The notes below the pieces were generated by a model, which searched no databases, was not told the origin of the DNA, and saw nothing but the letters and a program-made list of their open reading frames with translations. Below are positions 1 through 7,482 of a DNA stretch of 13,448 bases, piece by piece. Positions within the stretch are counted from its first letter, which is position 1; every line of letters begins with the position of its first letter. The position numbers were made by a program, and so were the translations under genes. The stretch is taken from the NCBI GenBank assembly GCA_002404215.1, contig DHJG01000238.1, positions 1,070-14,517 on the forward strand. The letters are read 5' to 3'. The DNA comes from Desulfosporosinus sp. UBA4726 (GTDB lineage: Bacteria; Bacillota; Desulfitobacteriia; Desulfitobacteriales; Desulfitobacteriaceae).

Positions 1-735
1 ATCTCTATAGACCTCAGCTCCCCTAGAACGAGTATCGTAGATGTTAATAGGTTTCCCATGGCTTGGAGCTTCACTAAGACGAACATTACGAGAAATTATT
101 GTGCTAAAAACTTTCTGAGGAAAGTATTTTTTAACCTCATCGACAACCTGTATAGCAAGATTAGTACGTGCATCGAACATTGTCATAAGTGCTCCGATAA
201 TATTCAATTTAGGATTTAGGTGTTTACGAACCGTTTCCAACGTGTTCATTAGGAGGGTTAAGCCCTCAAGTGCATAGTACTCACATTGAATAGGGATTAA
301 AACATCCGTTGCAGCTGTTAAAGCGTTTAATGTTAATATGCCGAGTGAAGGGGGACAATCTATGAAAATGAAATCGTAATCATATTTTATGCTATCTAAA
401 GCCAACTTTAGTTTACTCTCACGTGAAACCTGAGAGACTAATTCGATTTCGCCCCCTGCCAACTCAATTCGCGCAGGTACCACAGTAAGATTCTTGTAAT
501 CTGTTTTCTGAATCACATCTTCAATAGGAACATCATTGATTAATACGTCGTATATACAATGTGTCAGTTTATGCTTTGCAATTCCCAGTCCACTGGTTGC
601 ATTCCCTTGAGGGTCTAAATCAAGAAGCAGAACTCTTTGTCCCAGTTCAGCTAAGCAAGCACTTAAATTTATCGCCGTTGTAGTCTTAGCGACACCACCT
701 TTTTGATTAGCAACAGCAATTATTTTAGTAATCAA
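1..735 (-). CDS. parA: ParA/Soj chromosome partitioning ATPase, C-terminus cut by window edge
   Basis: This is a MinD/ParA-family ATPase. With ParB bound at parS it segregates newly replicated origins, and in Bacillus it also modulates DnaA activity. My minus-strand translation gives 245 uninterrupted codons. The N-terminus carries the deviant Walker A motif KGGVAKTTT (residues 12-20), followed by LLDLDPQGNATSGLG and the Walker B region FIDCPPSLG. Near the visible end is the Soj hallmark RNVRLSEAPSHGKP, then SRGAEVYRD at the window edge. Family members are about 250-260 residues, so only about 10-15 residues are missing. The start is a TTG at 733-735, about 10 nt after a GGAAG ribosome site; an in-frame GTG at 742-744 is too close to that site. 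Residue 16 is Ala where B. subtilis Soj has Gly. parB is expected beyond the left edge. The terminator at 817-843 separates this gene from the VanW gene, so it probably has its own promoter in 745-816, but I could not pick one out. Confidence 0.96.
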   Translation of the reverse strand, partial: MITKIIAVANQKGGVAKTTTAINLSACLAELGQRVLLLDLDPQGNATSGLGIAKHKLTHCIYDVLINDVPIEDVIQKTDYKNLTVVPARIELAGGEIELVSQVSRESKLKLALDSIKYDYDFIFIDCPPSLGILTLNALTAATDVLIPIQCEYYALEGLTLLMNTLETVRKHLNPKLNIIGALMTMFDARTNLAIQVVDEVKKYFPQKVFSTIISRNVRLSEAPSHGKPINIYDTRSRGAEVYRD

Positions 736-816
736 TGAGAGCACACTTCCTTTTACTACCTAATCCTAAATACCTTCCAACACTCTTACTCTAGATAGTA
801 TCAAACCCCTCCCAAT

Positions 817-843
817 AAAAAAAGCGCTATTAACGCTTTTTTT
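817..843 (-). terminator. Intrinsic terminator after the VanW gene
   Basis: Perfect 10-bp inverted repeat: AAAAAAAGCG at 817-826 and CGCTTTTTTT at 834-843, with a 7-nt loop. Read on the minus strand it lies 39 nt past the VanW stop codon and supplies the usual stem plus T-run. The symmetry means it could also work on the plus strand, but no plus-strand gene leads into it. It separates the VanW gene from parA. Confidence 0.8.
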
Positions 844-881
844 AAAAAAAATTGGTATTTTCTTATGATTAAATGTTTTCT

Positions 882-2330
882 TTATGGTCCAACTGCGTAA
901 ATAGTTGGCACTGCAAGATAACGACTCTGTTTGAGTGGCTCGCTGCTCACGACTTTTCCATTCAATTTAACAGTACGAACAGATTTAACAAGCGATCCAG
1001 AGTGCCCTTGTTGCTTAAGAACCGTTACTCCGTGTGCCAAAGTTTCATCAACCCAGCGCTGTTCTTGAGCGGGAATGATAGATTCTGTAGTGTTAGTAAT
1101 AACCACTTCCTGTCCAGGTTTTACCTTACCATACAATTCTATCGTCACAGTATTTGACGTTGTCCAGGCCCGAATAAGAAGATATCCGCTTGAATTATTG
1201 TTAAACTTAAGATCAAGATCCGGATAGGCAACCGTAGCATCCTGGCCTAGTGGAACATAAGAAATTGCTAGATCATGATTACTACGTTGAACAACAGAGA
1301 GATTTGCTAACAAACCAACATTATATAACGTGCTGGATACTTGACATATTCCTCCACCTAATCCTGGTACAAACTTACCATCCACAATAATAAAGGCATC
1401 CTTATATCCACCGGCAACTGTTCTTTCACCAACAATATTATTGAAGGAGAAAGTATCCCCCGGTTTGACAATGGCCATATCCAACGCTTTTGTGGCAACT
1501 CGTACATTTTCCGTACGTTCGGATTGTGAAGGATCGAATCGCGTAGTATACCTCGCCAACAAACCTGTTATTTTCTGATCTTCTAATTGAACAGCAGTTA
1601 ATTGCGGAAGTTGTTCTTTGAAATCGACCTTAATCTCCGAGACGGGCTTGTATATATTAATTGCTTTAATTTGCGTGATAAGTGCATCAGAATCAAACGT
1701 CGTACCTGCCTGTTCGCTTTTAATATTCATCGTATTCTGATCAGAAATTTCAAAAGATGCTTCTTTTGCTGGATTGTTAAATTTATCCAGTGTCTGATTG
1801 AGAGTATCTTTCAGTTTTTGGTCGTCCCATTTTTGAGCTAGAGTAAAATTAATACCTTTTGCTGCTGTCATTTTTGTGACAACCTTATTAGGGAGCGAAC
1901 CTTTCCTACTAATTTCATAGGCTTCTTGTAATGCTAAATCAGAAGTTACAGAAAGACCTAAGTCTGCTAACTTAACCTCCGGTGATTGTTGCCCCGAATT
2001 CAGCTTCACTGTTTGATTCAATAAGCGATCAATTTCCTTATCAATCGATGCTTTAGCCTCGTCCTGGGATAAATCCCCTACATTAATTCCGGATATCGTT
2101 ACCCCTTTAACAATTGTATGTTGATCCCGGGTATAGAACAATAATAGGGTTCCGCTTAAAACTATCATGATCAAAAGAAGTCCCGCTGTGCGATAAAGAG
2201 CCTTTTTCTTCATAAGACGATTTAGGCCAATCCTAAACCTTTTGATCCAATTTTTTTCTTTTCGTTGTAGCTCGGCCGCCGTAGCATGTTCACGCCTCTG
2301 CCTAAGCCTTTGATCGTGTAGATCTTCCAA
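882..2330 (-). CDS. VanW family membrane-anchored cell-envelope protein with G5 domain
   Basis: Probably a cell-wall associated protein of the YoaR/VanW type; the biochemical function of the VanW domain is not established. Counting from the TTG at 2328-2330 (482 residues), there is a basic cytoplasmic head, one transmembrane segment at about 48-66, an extracytoplasmic region to about 255 resembling the putative peptidoglycan-binding repeat that usually precedes VanW, and the VanW domain at about 258-400. The VanW motif GGGICQVSSTLYN is at about 325-337. A G5-like C-terminal domain occupies about 403-482 (QRWVDETLAHG, then VKLNGKVVSSEP). I prefer this start because the GGGGGG at 2337-2342 is well spaced for a ribosome site. 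An upstream in-frame TTG at 2349-2351 would give 489 residues but has no properly spaced site. It lies between rsmG and parA, where Bacillus carries noc. It has its own terminator on the downstream side. Confidence 0.9.
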   Translation of the reverse strand: MEDLHDQRLRQRREHATAAELQRKEKNWIKRFRIGLNRLMKKKALYRTAGLLLIMIVLSGTLLLFYTRDQHTIVKGVTISGINVGDLSQDEAKASIDKEIDRLLNQTVKLNSGQQSPEVKLADLGLSVTSDLALQEAYEISRKGSLPNKVVTKMTAAKGINFTLAQKWDDQKLKDTLNQTLDKFNNPAKEASFEISDQNTMNIKSEQAGTTFDSDALITQIKAINIYKPVSEIKVDFKEQLPQLTAVQLEDQKITGLLARYTTRFDPSQSERTENVRVATKALDMAIVKPGDTFSFNNIVGERTVAGGYKDAFIIVDGKFVPGLGGGICQVSSTLYNVGLLANLSVVQRSNHDLAISYVPLGQDATVAYPDLDLKFNNNSSGYLLIRAWTTSNTVTIELYGKVKPGQEVVITNTTESIIPAQEQRWVDETLAHGVTVLKQQGHSGSLVKSVRTVKLNGKVVSSEPLKQSRYLAVPTIYAVGP

Positions 2331-2361
2331 AACGCACCCCCCTAGAATCAACCTCTATTAA

Positions 2362-2385
2362 TACTACTACCACTACTACTACTAC
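2362..2385. repeat. TAC trinucleotide microsatellite upstream of the VanW gene
   Basis: Eight consecutive triplets on the plus strand: three TAC, one CAC, four TAC. On the minus strand this is a GTA repeat about 30-55 nt ahead of the VanW start codon, so it falls in the leader or promoter-proximal region. A TACAAT hexamer that could be a -10 box (minus strand, 2386-2391) directly abuts it, but I see no convincing -35 at the right distance. Changes in repeat number could alter spacing or leader structure; that is inference. Confidence 0.75.
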
Positions 2386-2432
2386 ATTGTATAATTCGAC
2401 GTTCTTTTCATTTTTCCTTTACTATCCGGGAT

Positions 2433-2458
2433 AAAAAAAAGCCTTACCTTTCAAGTAA
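2433..2458 (-). terminator. Probable weak terminator after rsmG
   Basis: On the minus strand a short imperfect hairpin (TTACTT / AGGTAA with one G-U pair and a 3-nt loop, 2444-2458) is followed within a few bases by eight T (A-run at 2433-2440). It lies about 95 nt past the rsmG stop. A second hairpin of ACCTAAA and TTTAGGT arms lies just before it (about 2467-2489). The stem is AT-rich, so efficiency is uncertain. Confidence 0.45.
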
Positions 2459-2552
2459 AACCCTGACCTAAAAACAATGTCTTTAGGTTAAAAATAGCGC
2501 TAACTACAGCATCTCTTCATCACGGCGAATTGATAACTTATATATTTACGAA

Positions 2553-3272
2553 CTATCCGATTGGAACCTTTGAAGGAGTTCCCGCTTGACGAGGGTATTG
2601 TGAAGGTGTCTCCTTAGTCTTGCTTATCAAAACAACCGCTCGATGTTCGGCACCTTCACCAAGATTATAGTGTTCGATTCTTTCAACTTTACCTCCTAAT
2701 AAATTCAACGCCTTTTGAGATTCTAGCAATTCATCATCGACCTGTGATCCCTTTAAAGCAAGAAAAAGCCCATTGATCTTAAGCACAGGCAGTGTATACT
2801 CCAACAGTACAGGAAGACGTGCCATAGCCCGTGCACTCACTGTATCAAACTGCCCTCTGTAGTGAATATCCCTTCCGAAATCCTCCGCCCGAGCATGGAC
2901 AGTTTTAACTCCTTTAAGGCTTAATGTTTTAATAACAACATCGAGGAAATCCAAACGTTTCTTTAGAGAATCCATTAAGACAATATCTAACTCTGGACGC
3001 AGTATTTTTAATGGAACACCCGGGAATCCCGCTCCGGTCCCTAAATCAGCAAAAGAACCACCGGAAATGAATTTAGATAAGACCATTGAATCAATAAAGT
3101 GTTTTAAGATAACTTCGTGGGGATCCGTAATTCTGGTTAAGTTCACACGCTGGTTCCAATCTAGTAACAAGTCGCCAAACTGACAAAGTTGACCGACTTG
3201 TAAATCAGATAATTCCTCTTTCACATGCGTATGAGTTAATTCTTGAATAAAAGACGCGTATTGAAGGAACAT
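2553..3272 (-). CDS. rsmG: 16S rRNA (guanine-N7) methyltransferase RsmG
   Basis: RsmG (GidB) uses S-adenosylmethionine to methylate N7 of a guanine in the 530 loop of 16S rRNA (G527 in E. coli numbering); its loss is known to give low-level streptomycin resistance. The 239-residue length is typical. The Rossmann SAM-binding motif DLGTGAGFPG is at 76-85, LMDSLKKRLDFL at about 99-110 follows, RAEDF is at 128-132, and the C-terminal tail YPRQAGTPSKVPIG is characteristic. The ATG is preceded by GGGAGG with 7-nt spacing, and that ribosome site lies inside the last codons of mnmG. The two genes are separated by one base, so translation is probably coupled. Confidence 0.97.
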   Translation of the reverse strand: MFLQYASFIQELTHTHVKEELSDLQVGQLCQFGDLLLDWNQRVNLTRITDPHEVILKHFIDSMVLSKFISGGSFADLGTGAGFPGVPLKILRPELDIVLMDSLKKRLDFLDVVIKTLSLKGVKTVHARAEDFGRDIHYRGQFDTVSARAMARLPVLLEYTLPVLKINGLFLALKGSQVDDELLESQKALNLLGGKVERIEHYNLGEGAEHRAVVLISKTKETPSQYPRQAGTPSKVPIG

Positions 3273-3273
3273 T

Positions 3274-5175
3274 TTATTTCCTCCCTCTTCGCTGTTGTTC
3301 TAAAGAAACGAGTAATACTGAAATATCGGCCGGACTGACCCCTGTAATTCTTGAAGCTTGCCCTAAATTCTGTGGTTGAACTTCCATTAGACGTTGTCTA
3401 CCTTCCGTGGATAGGCCACGGATTTCTTCATAATTTAGTATGTTTGCGAGACGTCGAGCTTCTAATTTAGAGAATTTCTCAATATCAGCCCATTGCTTTT
3501 CGATGTAACCGGCATATTTCGTTTCAATTTCAGCTTCTTCTAGCACTTCTAGATCAAAGGCTTCTAACTCAGGAAGAAGTTTAACTAAATGAGAAAGGAA
3601 AATTTCCGGTCTACGAATCAAATCCTCTGCCCTAATTCCCCCACGTGTCGGAGTAGATTTTGCTTCAGCCATTACAAGGTGCAGATCTTCTCTCAACGGA
3701 GAGAAAACTGTAGATTTCCATAGCTCTTTAATATGCTTGAAATTATTCTTTTTCACTTGGAAACGCTGCCAACGCTCATCACTAACTAACCCGACGGCTC
3801 GTCCTTTCTCTGTCAGTCTTAAATCGGCATTGTCTTGACGAAGAACTAGACGATATTCTGCTCGAGATGTCAAAAGGCGGTAAGGTTCTTTCACTCCTTT
3901 TGTTACTAAATCATCTACTAAGACGCCCAGGTAACCATCCGAACGAAGAAGTATAAAAGGATCTTTTCCTAAAGCCCGTAGTGCTGCGTTAATTCCAGCC
4001 AATAATCCCTGCGCTGCTGCCTCTTCATAACCAGATGTTCCGTTTAATTGGCCTGCTGTGAATAATCCTGGCAACTGTCGAACCTCTAAACTAAGGGAAA
4101 GTTGATGAGGCAAGACATAATCATACTCGATTGCATACCCCGGGCGCAACATCTGAACATGTTCAAGTCCTGGGATACTCTGTAAAATCTGAACTTGAAC
4201 CTCCTCTGGCATACTGGTCGACAGACCGGCCACATAAAGTTCGTCACTACGCCAGCCTTCAGGCTCTAGAAAAATCTGATGTGCCTCCCTTTGAGCAAAA
4301 CGTACTACTTTATCTTCGATAGAGGGACAATAGCGAGGACCAATCCCCTCGATTTCACCTGAGTACATAGGTGCGCGATAAAGATTTTCTCGAATAATAT
4401 CATGGGTTTGTGTTGCCGTATATCCTAACCAACACGGCACTTGTTTTGAAAGATCATTATGCCAGAACTCACTCTCGGTAGGCAGAAAAGAAAAACGCCA
4501 AGGGGTATCATCTCCTGGCTGAATGCAGAACTTGGAATAATCCACAGACTGGCGCTGGATTCTTGGAGGAGTACCTGTTTTAAATCTTCCTAATTCAACT
4601 CCGAAGTCTTTGAGCGAATCTGATAGAGACATTGCTGGCAATTGCCCATTTGGACCGCCTTGGTACATAGCCGAACCTATTATAATCCTTCCACGTAAAT
4701 ATGTGCCACTGGTCAAAACAACGTTCTCTGACTCAAACCTTGCACCTGTTCGTGTCACGACTCCCGTGATCCGATTCTTGTCAACAACGAGACGTTCTAC
4801 CAAACCTTGGCTGATCGTCAGATTCGGCTGTTCTAATAAAATATCCCTCATCCGACTATGATACGCCTGTTTATCAGATTGAATCCGTAATGCTTGAACT
4901 GCTGGACCTTTACCAGTATTTAGCATTTTAACCTGTAGGGATGTTTCATCTGCAACAATTCCCATTTGTCCACCTAGAGCATCTATCTCTCGTACCAAAT
5001 GCCCTTTGGCTGGTCCTCCAAGTGAAGGATTACAAGGCATATGTGCAATCGTGTCAAGGTTTATAGTTATCAAGAGGGTCTTGCATCCTAGTCGTGCCGC
5101 AGCAAGGCTAGCCTCACAACCCGCATGCCCTGCTCCAACCACAATAACATCGTATTTTCCTGCAAAGTATTCCAA
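3274..5175 (-). CDS. mnmG: tRNA uridine-34 carboxymethylaminomethyl modification enzyme MnmG (GidA)
   Basis: FAD-dependent partner of MnmE. Together they install the cmnm5/nm5 group on wobble U34 of tRNAs reading NNA/NNG codons, using methylene-tetrahydrofolate. Length is 633 residues, normal for the family. The N-terminal dinucleotide-binding motif is VIVVGAGHAG (10-19). The conserved stretch MPCNPSLGGPAKGHLVREID follows at about 47-66, with the cysteine the family uses in catalysis. GLFTAGQLNGTSGYEEAAAQ and TSRAEYRLVLRQDNAD are both recognisable, and the C-terminus has the ITGVSPADISVLL signature of the MnmE/tRNA-interacting helical domain. The start is a TTG at 5173-5175. Its ribosome site, AGGA, overlaps the stop codon of mnmE, which lies 8 bases upstream, so the genes form an operon with likely translational coupling. 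Confidence 0.98.
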   Translation of the reverse strand: MEYFAGKYDVIVVGAGHAGCEASLAAARLGCKTLLITINLDTIAHMPCNPSLGGPAKGHLVREIDALGGQMGIVADETSLQVKMLNTGKGPAVQALRIQSDKQAYHSRMRDILLEQPNLTISQGLVERLVVDKNRITGVVTRTGARFESENVVLTSGTYLRGRIIIGSAMYQGGPNGQLPAMSLSDSLKDFGVELGRFKTGTPPRIQRQSVDYSKFCIQPGDDTPWRFSFLPTESEFWHNDLSKQVPCWLGYTATQTHDIIRENLYRAPMYSGEIEGIGPRYCPSIEDKVVRFAQREAHQIFLEPEGWRSDELYVAGLSTSMPEEVQVQILQSIPGLEHVQMLRPGYAIEYDYVLPHQLSLSLEVRQLPGLFTAGQLNGTSGYEEAAAQGLLAGINAALRALGKDPFILLRSDGYLGVLVDDLVTKGVKEPYRLLTSRAEYRLVLRQDNADLRLTEKGRAVGLVSDERWQRFQVKKNNFKHIKELWKSTVFSPLREDLHLVMAEAKSTPTRGGIRAEDLIRRPEIFLSHLVKLLPELEAFDLEVLEEAEIETKYAGYIEKQWADIEKFSKLEARRLANILNYEEIRGLSTEGRQRLMEVQPQNLGQASRITGVSPADISVLLVSLEQQRRGRK

Positions 5176-5183
5176 AGTTCATC

Positions 5184-6545
5184 CTACTTTCCGATACAAA
5201 ATCGAGAGAAAATCTCTTCAAGAAGAGATTCTTGAACATTGTGTCCAGTTATTTCCGAAACATTTTGTACAGCTTGACGAATTTCTATTGACATGATATC
5301 CCAAGGCGTTCCCCTCCGTAAACTCTCCAACGCTTCCGATAAGGCAGTATGGCAGCGCTCTAAGGAAGAAATCTGCCGTACATTAGAGATGAGAGGGTCT
5401 GAAACGTCAACGGTCTCCCCTTGATAGACTCTTCTTTTAATTTCCGCTTCAAGATCTTCAAAGCCCCTGTGTTGAAGGACAGAAAAAGGAATCCAAACCT
5501 CTTTATTATTCATTGAAACACACTGTTCATTCTCTAACAAATCTATCTTATTTACAATAACAATTACCTTTTCGGCGTAGGTATTGATAATATGATTCTC
5601 ATCCTCTGTTAAAGGAAGATTTGCCTCAACTACCAATAAAATAAGATCTGCAGTCTTAAGAGCTTTCCAGGTTCTCTCAATTCCAAGACATTCTACAAGA
5701 TCTTGACTCTCACAGATACCAGCAGTATCCACTAATTGCAGGAGGAATCCTCCTACACTAACGGATTCTCTGATTTCATCACGCGTTGTCCCCGGAATAT
5801 CGGTCACAATAGCACGATCTTCATGTAATAAGGCATTAAGCAAACTCGATTTACCGACATTAGGTCTGCCAACAATGACTGTGATTAGACCATCTCTCAA
5901 TATTTTACCCGTTTTACTTCCAGATAAAAGGTGCAAGGAGTCATCTAGAGCTTTATTAATTTTAGTCTCAAGCATCTCTCGATCTAAGCTTTCAACATCA
6001 TCTTCAGGAAAATCAATGCTTGCTTCAATAAAAGCAAGAATCTCTAAAACTTCTTCTCGCAAATTTAGAATTGTCTCTGAAAGCCCTCCCCCCAATTGAG
6101 TTAAGGCCAAATTTGCAGCTGTTTCCGTTCGCGAACTGATTAAATCAATAACTGCTTCCGCTTGAACTAAGTCAAGCTTTCCATTCAAAAATGCTCGTTT
6201 TGAAAATTCGCCTGGCTCAGCTAGCTGAGCGCCATGTCGAATACAAGCTTGCAAAATTCTCTGAGCAACAAAAGGACCACCGTGACAATTCACTTCATAA
6301 ACATCTTCACCTGTATAAGAGGAGGGAGCTAACATTCTGCCCACAAGAACTTCATCAAGAATTCTATTTTCGTCCCGGAAATTTCCAAGATTTAAAGTAA
6401 AGCTTTCCCTGCGTGACCAACGGCTCATATTCTGAGGATCAAAACAGTCCTCTATAATTTTTCCCGCATTAGAACCACTTAATCTTATGACATGAATACT
6501 TGTTTCTCCCTTAGCAGTAGCCATTGCAACAATTGTATCTTCCAA
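5184..6545 (-). CDS. mnmE: tRNA modification GTPase MnmE (TrmE)
   Basis: GTP- and potassium-dependent dimeric GTPase that works with MnmG on tRNA wobble U34. 453 residues, standard length. The N-terminal folate-binding domain covers about 1-120 (VNCHGG at 85-90, PGEFSKRAFLNGK at 111-123). A helical domain is interrupted by the G domain: G1 GRPNVGKSS (226-234), G2 region PGTTRDE, G3 DTAG (273-276), G4 NKID (332-335). The protein ends in FCIGK, carrying the catalytic C-terminal cysteine motif. The residue after DTAGI is Cys (278), where the E. coli protein has Arg. The start is a TTG at 6543-6545, about 10 nt after GGAG; the downstream sequence begins with the typical DTIVAMATA. The jag operon terminator lies about 125 nt upstream, so mnmE should have its own promoter in 6546-6671, which I could not identify. 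Confidence 0.98.
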   Translation of the reverse strand: MEDTIVAMATAKGETSIHVIRLSGSNAGKIIEDCFDPQNMSRWSRRESFTLNLGNFRDENRILDEVLVGRMLAPSSYTGEDVYEVNCHGGPFVAQRILQACIRHGAQLAEPGEFSKRAFLNGKLDLVQAEAVIDLISSRTETAANLALTQLGGGLSETILNLREEVLEILAFIEASIDFPEDDVESLDREMLETKINKALDDSLHLLSGSKTGKILRDGLITVIVGRPNVGKSSLLNALLHEDRAIVTDIPGTTRDEIRESVSVGGFLLQLVDTAGICESQDLVECLGIERTWKALKTADLILLVVEANLPLTEDENHIINTYAEKVIVIVNKIDLLENEQCVSMNNKEVWIPFSVLQHRGFEDLEAEIKRRVYQGETVDVSDPLISNVRQISSLERCHTALSEALESLRRGTPWDIMSIEIRQAVQNVSEITGHNVQESLLEEIFSRFCIGK

Positions 6546-6671
6546 ACCAGATCATCTCCATTAAATAACATTCAGGAACTCTCATTATTTTGCCTGGCGT
6601 TCGTATTTAAATACTATTTGATACTACATTAAGTAATAGGTCTTCAGAAATTTGACTATCTTACTAATATG

Positions 6672-6693
6672 AAAAAAGAGGGGTTTCCCCCTC
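6672..6693 (-). terminator. Strong intrinsic terminator closing the rpmH-to-jag transcript
   Basis: Read on the minus strand: GAGGGG, a GAAA tetraloop, CCCCTC, then six T. The arms are 6678-6683 and 6688-6693 and the T-run corresponds to the A-run at 6672-6677. The stem is perfect and GC-rich with a GNRA-type loop, a textbook rho-independent terminator. It lies about 130 nt beyond the jag stop. Confidence 0.9.
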
Positions 6694-6795
6694 AACTTAA
6701 AATATCTCGAACTAGTAAGAAAGAATATATTTCTTTATACCTATACAGAAAGTATAAGTTTCTAGTAGCATAATTCGGGTGGTATAAGTGCAACT

Positions 6796-6816
6796 AGGCG
6801 GTCGCCGGCGCCTGCC
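6796..6816. repeat. GC-rich hairpin-forming block between jag and its terminator
   Basis: A 21-base block, of which 18 bases are G or C, sits inside an otherwise AT-rich 280-bp gap, 10 bases past the jag stop. It contains AGGCG (6796-6800) paired with CGCCT (6809-6813) and the palindrome GGCGCC (6807-6812). No T-run follows on the minus strand, so it does not look like a simple terminator. It might protect the 3' end of the jag message, but I recognise no known family. The rest of 6546-6825 holds the terminator at 6672-6693, a small AT-rich inverted repeat at 6720-6736 (AAAGAA/TTCTTT) and an 8-bp direct repeat GTATAAGT (6752 and 6782), but no gene. Confidence 0.5.
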
Positions 6817-6825
6817 AAGTTTTCT

Positions 6826-7452
6826 TTAACCTCTTTTAAGTGATATAACTACACGGCGATTGGGGTCATCACCTTCACTAAAGGTAGAGATCCTCGTTTC
6901 TTCCTGTAACGAAGTATGAATAATCCGCCGTTCATGAGGATTCATGGGTTCTAACACTACTCGAATTCCTGTCCTCTTTACTTTTTCTGATAATCTTTTG
7001 GCAAGACGCACAAGAGTTTCCTCACGACGTTGCCGATACCCTTCCACATCCACTATAATTCTAACACGTTCGGACAATATTTTAGACACAGCTAAATTTG
7101 TTAAATATTGAAGCGCATCTAAAGTATCTCCGCGCCTGCCAATAAGAATTCCTAGCTCTGGGCCATTAATATCGACATGCCAGTTATCTCCACTCTTACT
7201 TACCTGAGTATCAGCATTAACTCCCATAGCTTGACAAATCTTATAAATAAATTCAGCAGCCAATACTCCAGGATCATTTTCATAAGAAACTCTGACCCTT
7301 GCCAAACTTTTTCCGAATAAACCGAAAAAGCCTTTCTTAGCAGGTTCCTCTATTACCTCTACTTTTACTTGAGTACGATCAACGCCTAACTCCAGAACCC
7401 CAGCAGTGATCGCTTCTTCAACCGTCTTCCCGGTTTTTTCTGCAACCCTCAT
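6826..7452 (-). CDS. jag: RNA-binding protein Jag/KhpB (Jag_N, KH, R3H)
   Basis: Jag (KhpB, EloR) is an RNA-binding regulator. In streptococci it partners with KhpA and affects cell elongation, and across Firmicutes its gene sits next to yidC. The 208 residues show the family's three parts: the Jag_N domain (about 1-52, ending in the GFFGLFGK motif), a KH domain (about 60-135) with the GxxG loop GRRG at 105-108, and an R3H domain with Arg175...His179 (RRIIH). The tail SEGDDPNRRVVI is also typical. The ATG is 7 nt after GAGGAGG. yidC ends 30 bp upstream, so it belongs to the rpmH-rnpA-yidD-yidC-jag operon, of which it is the last gene before the terminator at 6672-6693. Confidence 0.97.
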   Translation of the reverse strand: MRVAEKTGKTVEEAITAGVLELGVDRTQVKVEVIEEPAKKGFFGLFGKSLARVRVSYENDPGVLAAEFIYKICQAMGVNADTQVSKSGDNWHVDINGPELGILIGRRGDTLDALQYLTNLAVSKILSERVRIIVDVEGYRQRREETLVRLAKRLSEKVKRTGIRVVLEPMNPHERRIIHTSLQEETRISTFSEGDDPNRRVVISLKRG

Positions 7453-7482
7453 GAACGATCCTCCTCACCTCTCCCACTATGA

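Noticed and set aside
2331..2351. Longer VanW protein from the TTG at 2349-2351
   Set aside because: The GAGG upstream abuts the codon with no spacing; the downstream TTG has a well-placed G-rich ribosome site. Kept as an alternative only.
4131..4322. Plus-strand reading frames opposite mnmG, mnmE and the VanW gene
   Set aside because: They lack ribosome sites and family resemblance and lie wholly antisense to clearly conserved genes, so they are coding shadows.
6720..6790. Small AT-rich inverted and direct repeats in the mnmE-jag gap as a riboswitch or mobile element
   Set aside because: Arms are only 6-8 bp of A/T-rich sequence; no conserved riboswitch core or transposase is visible.
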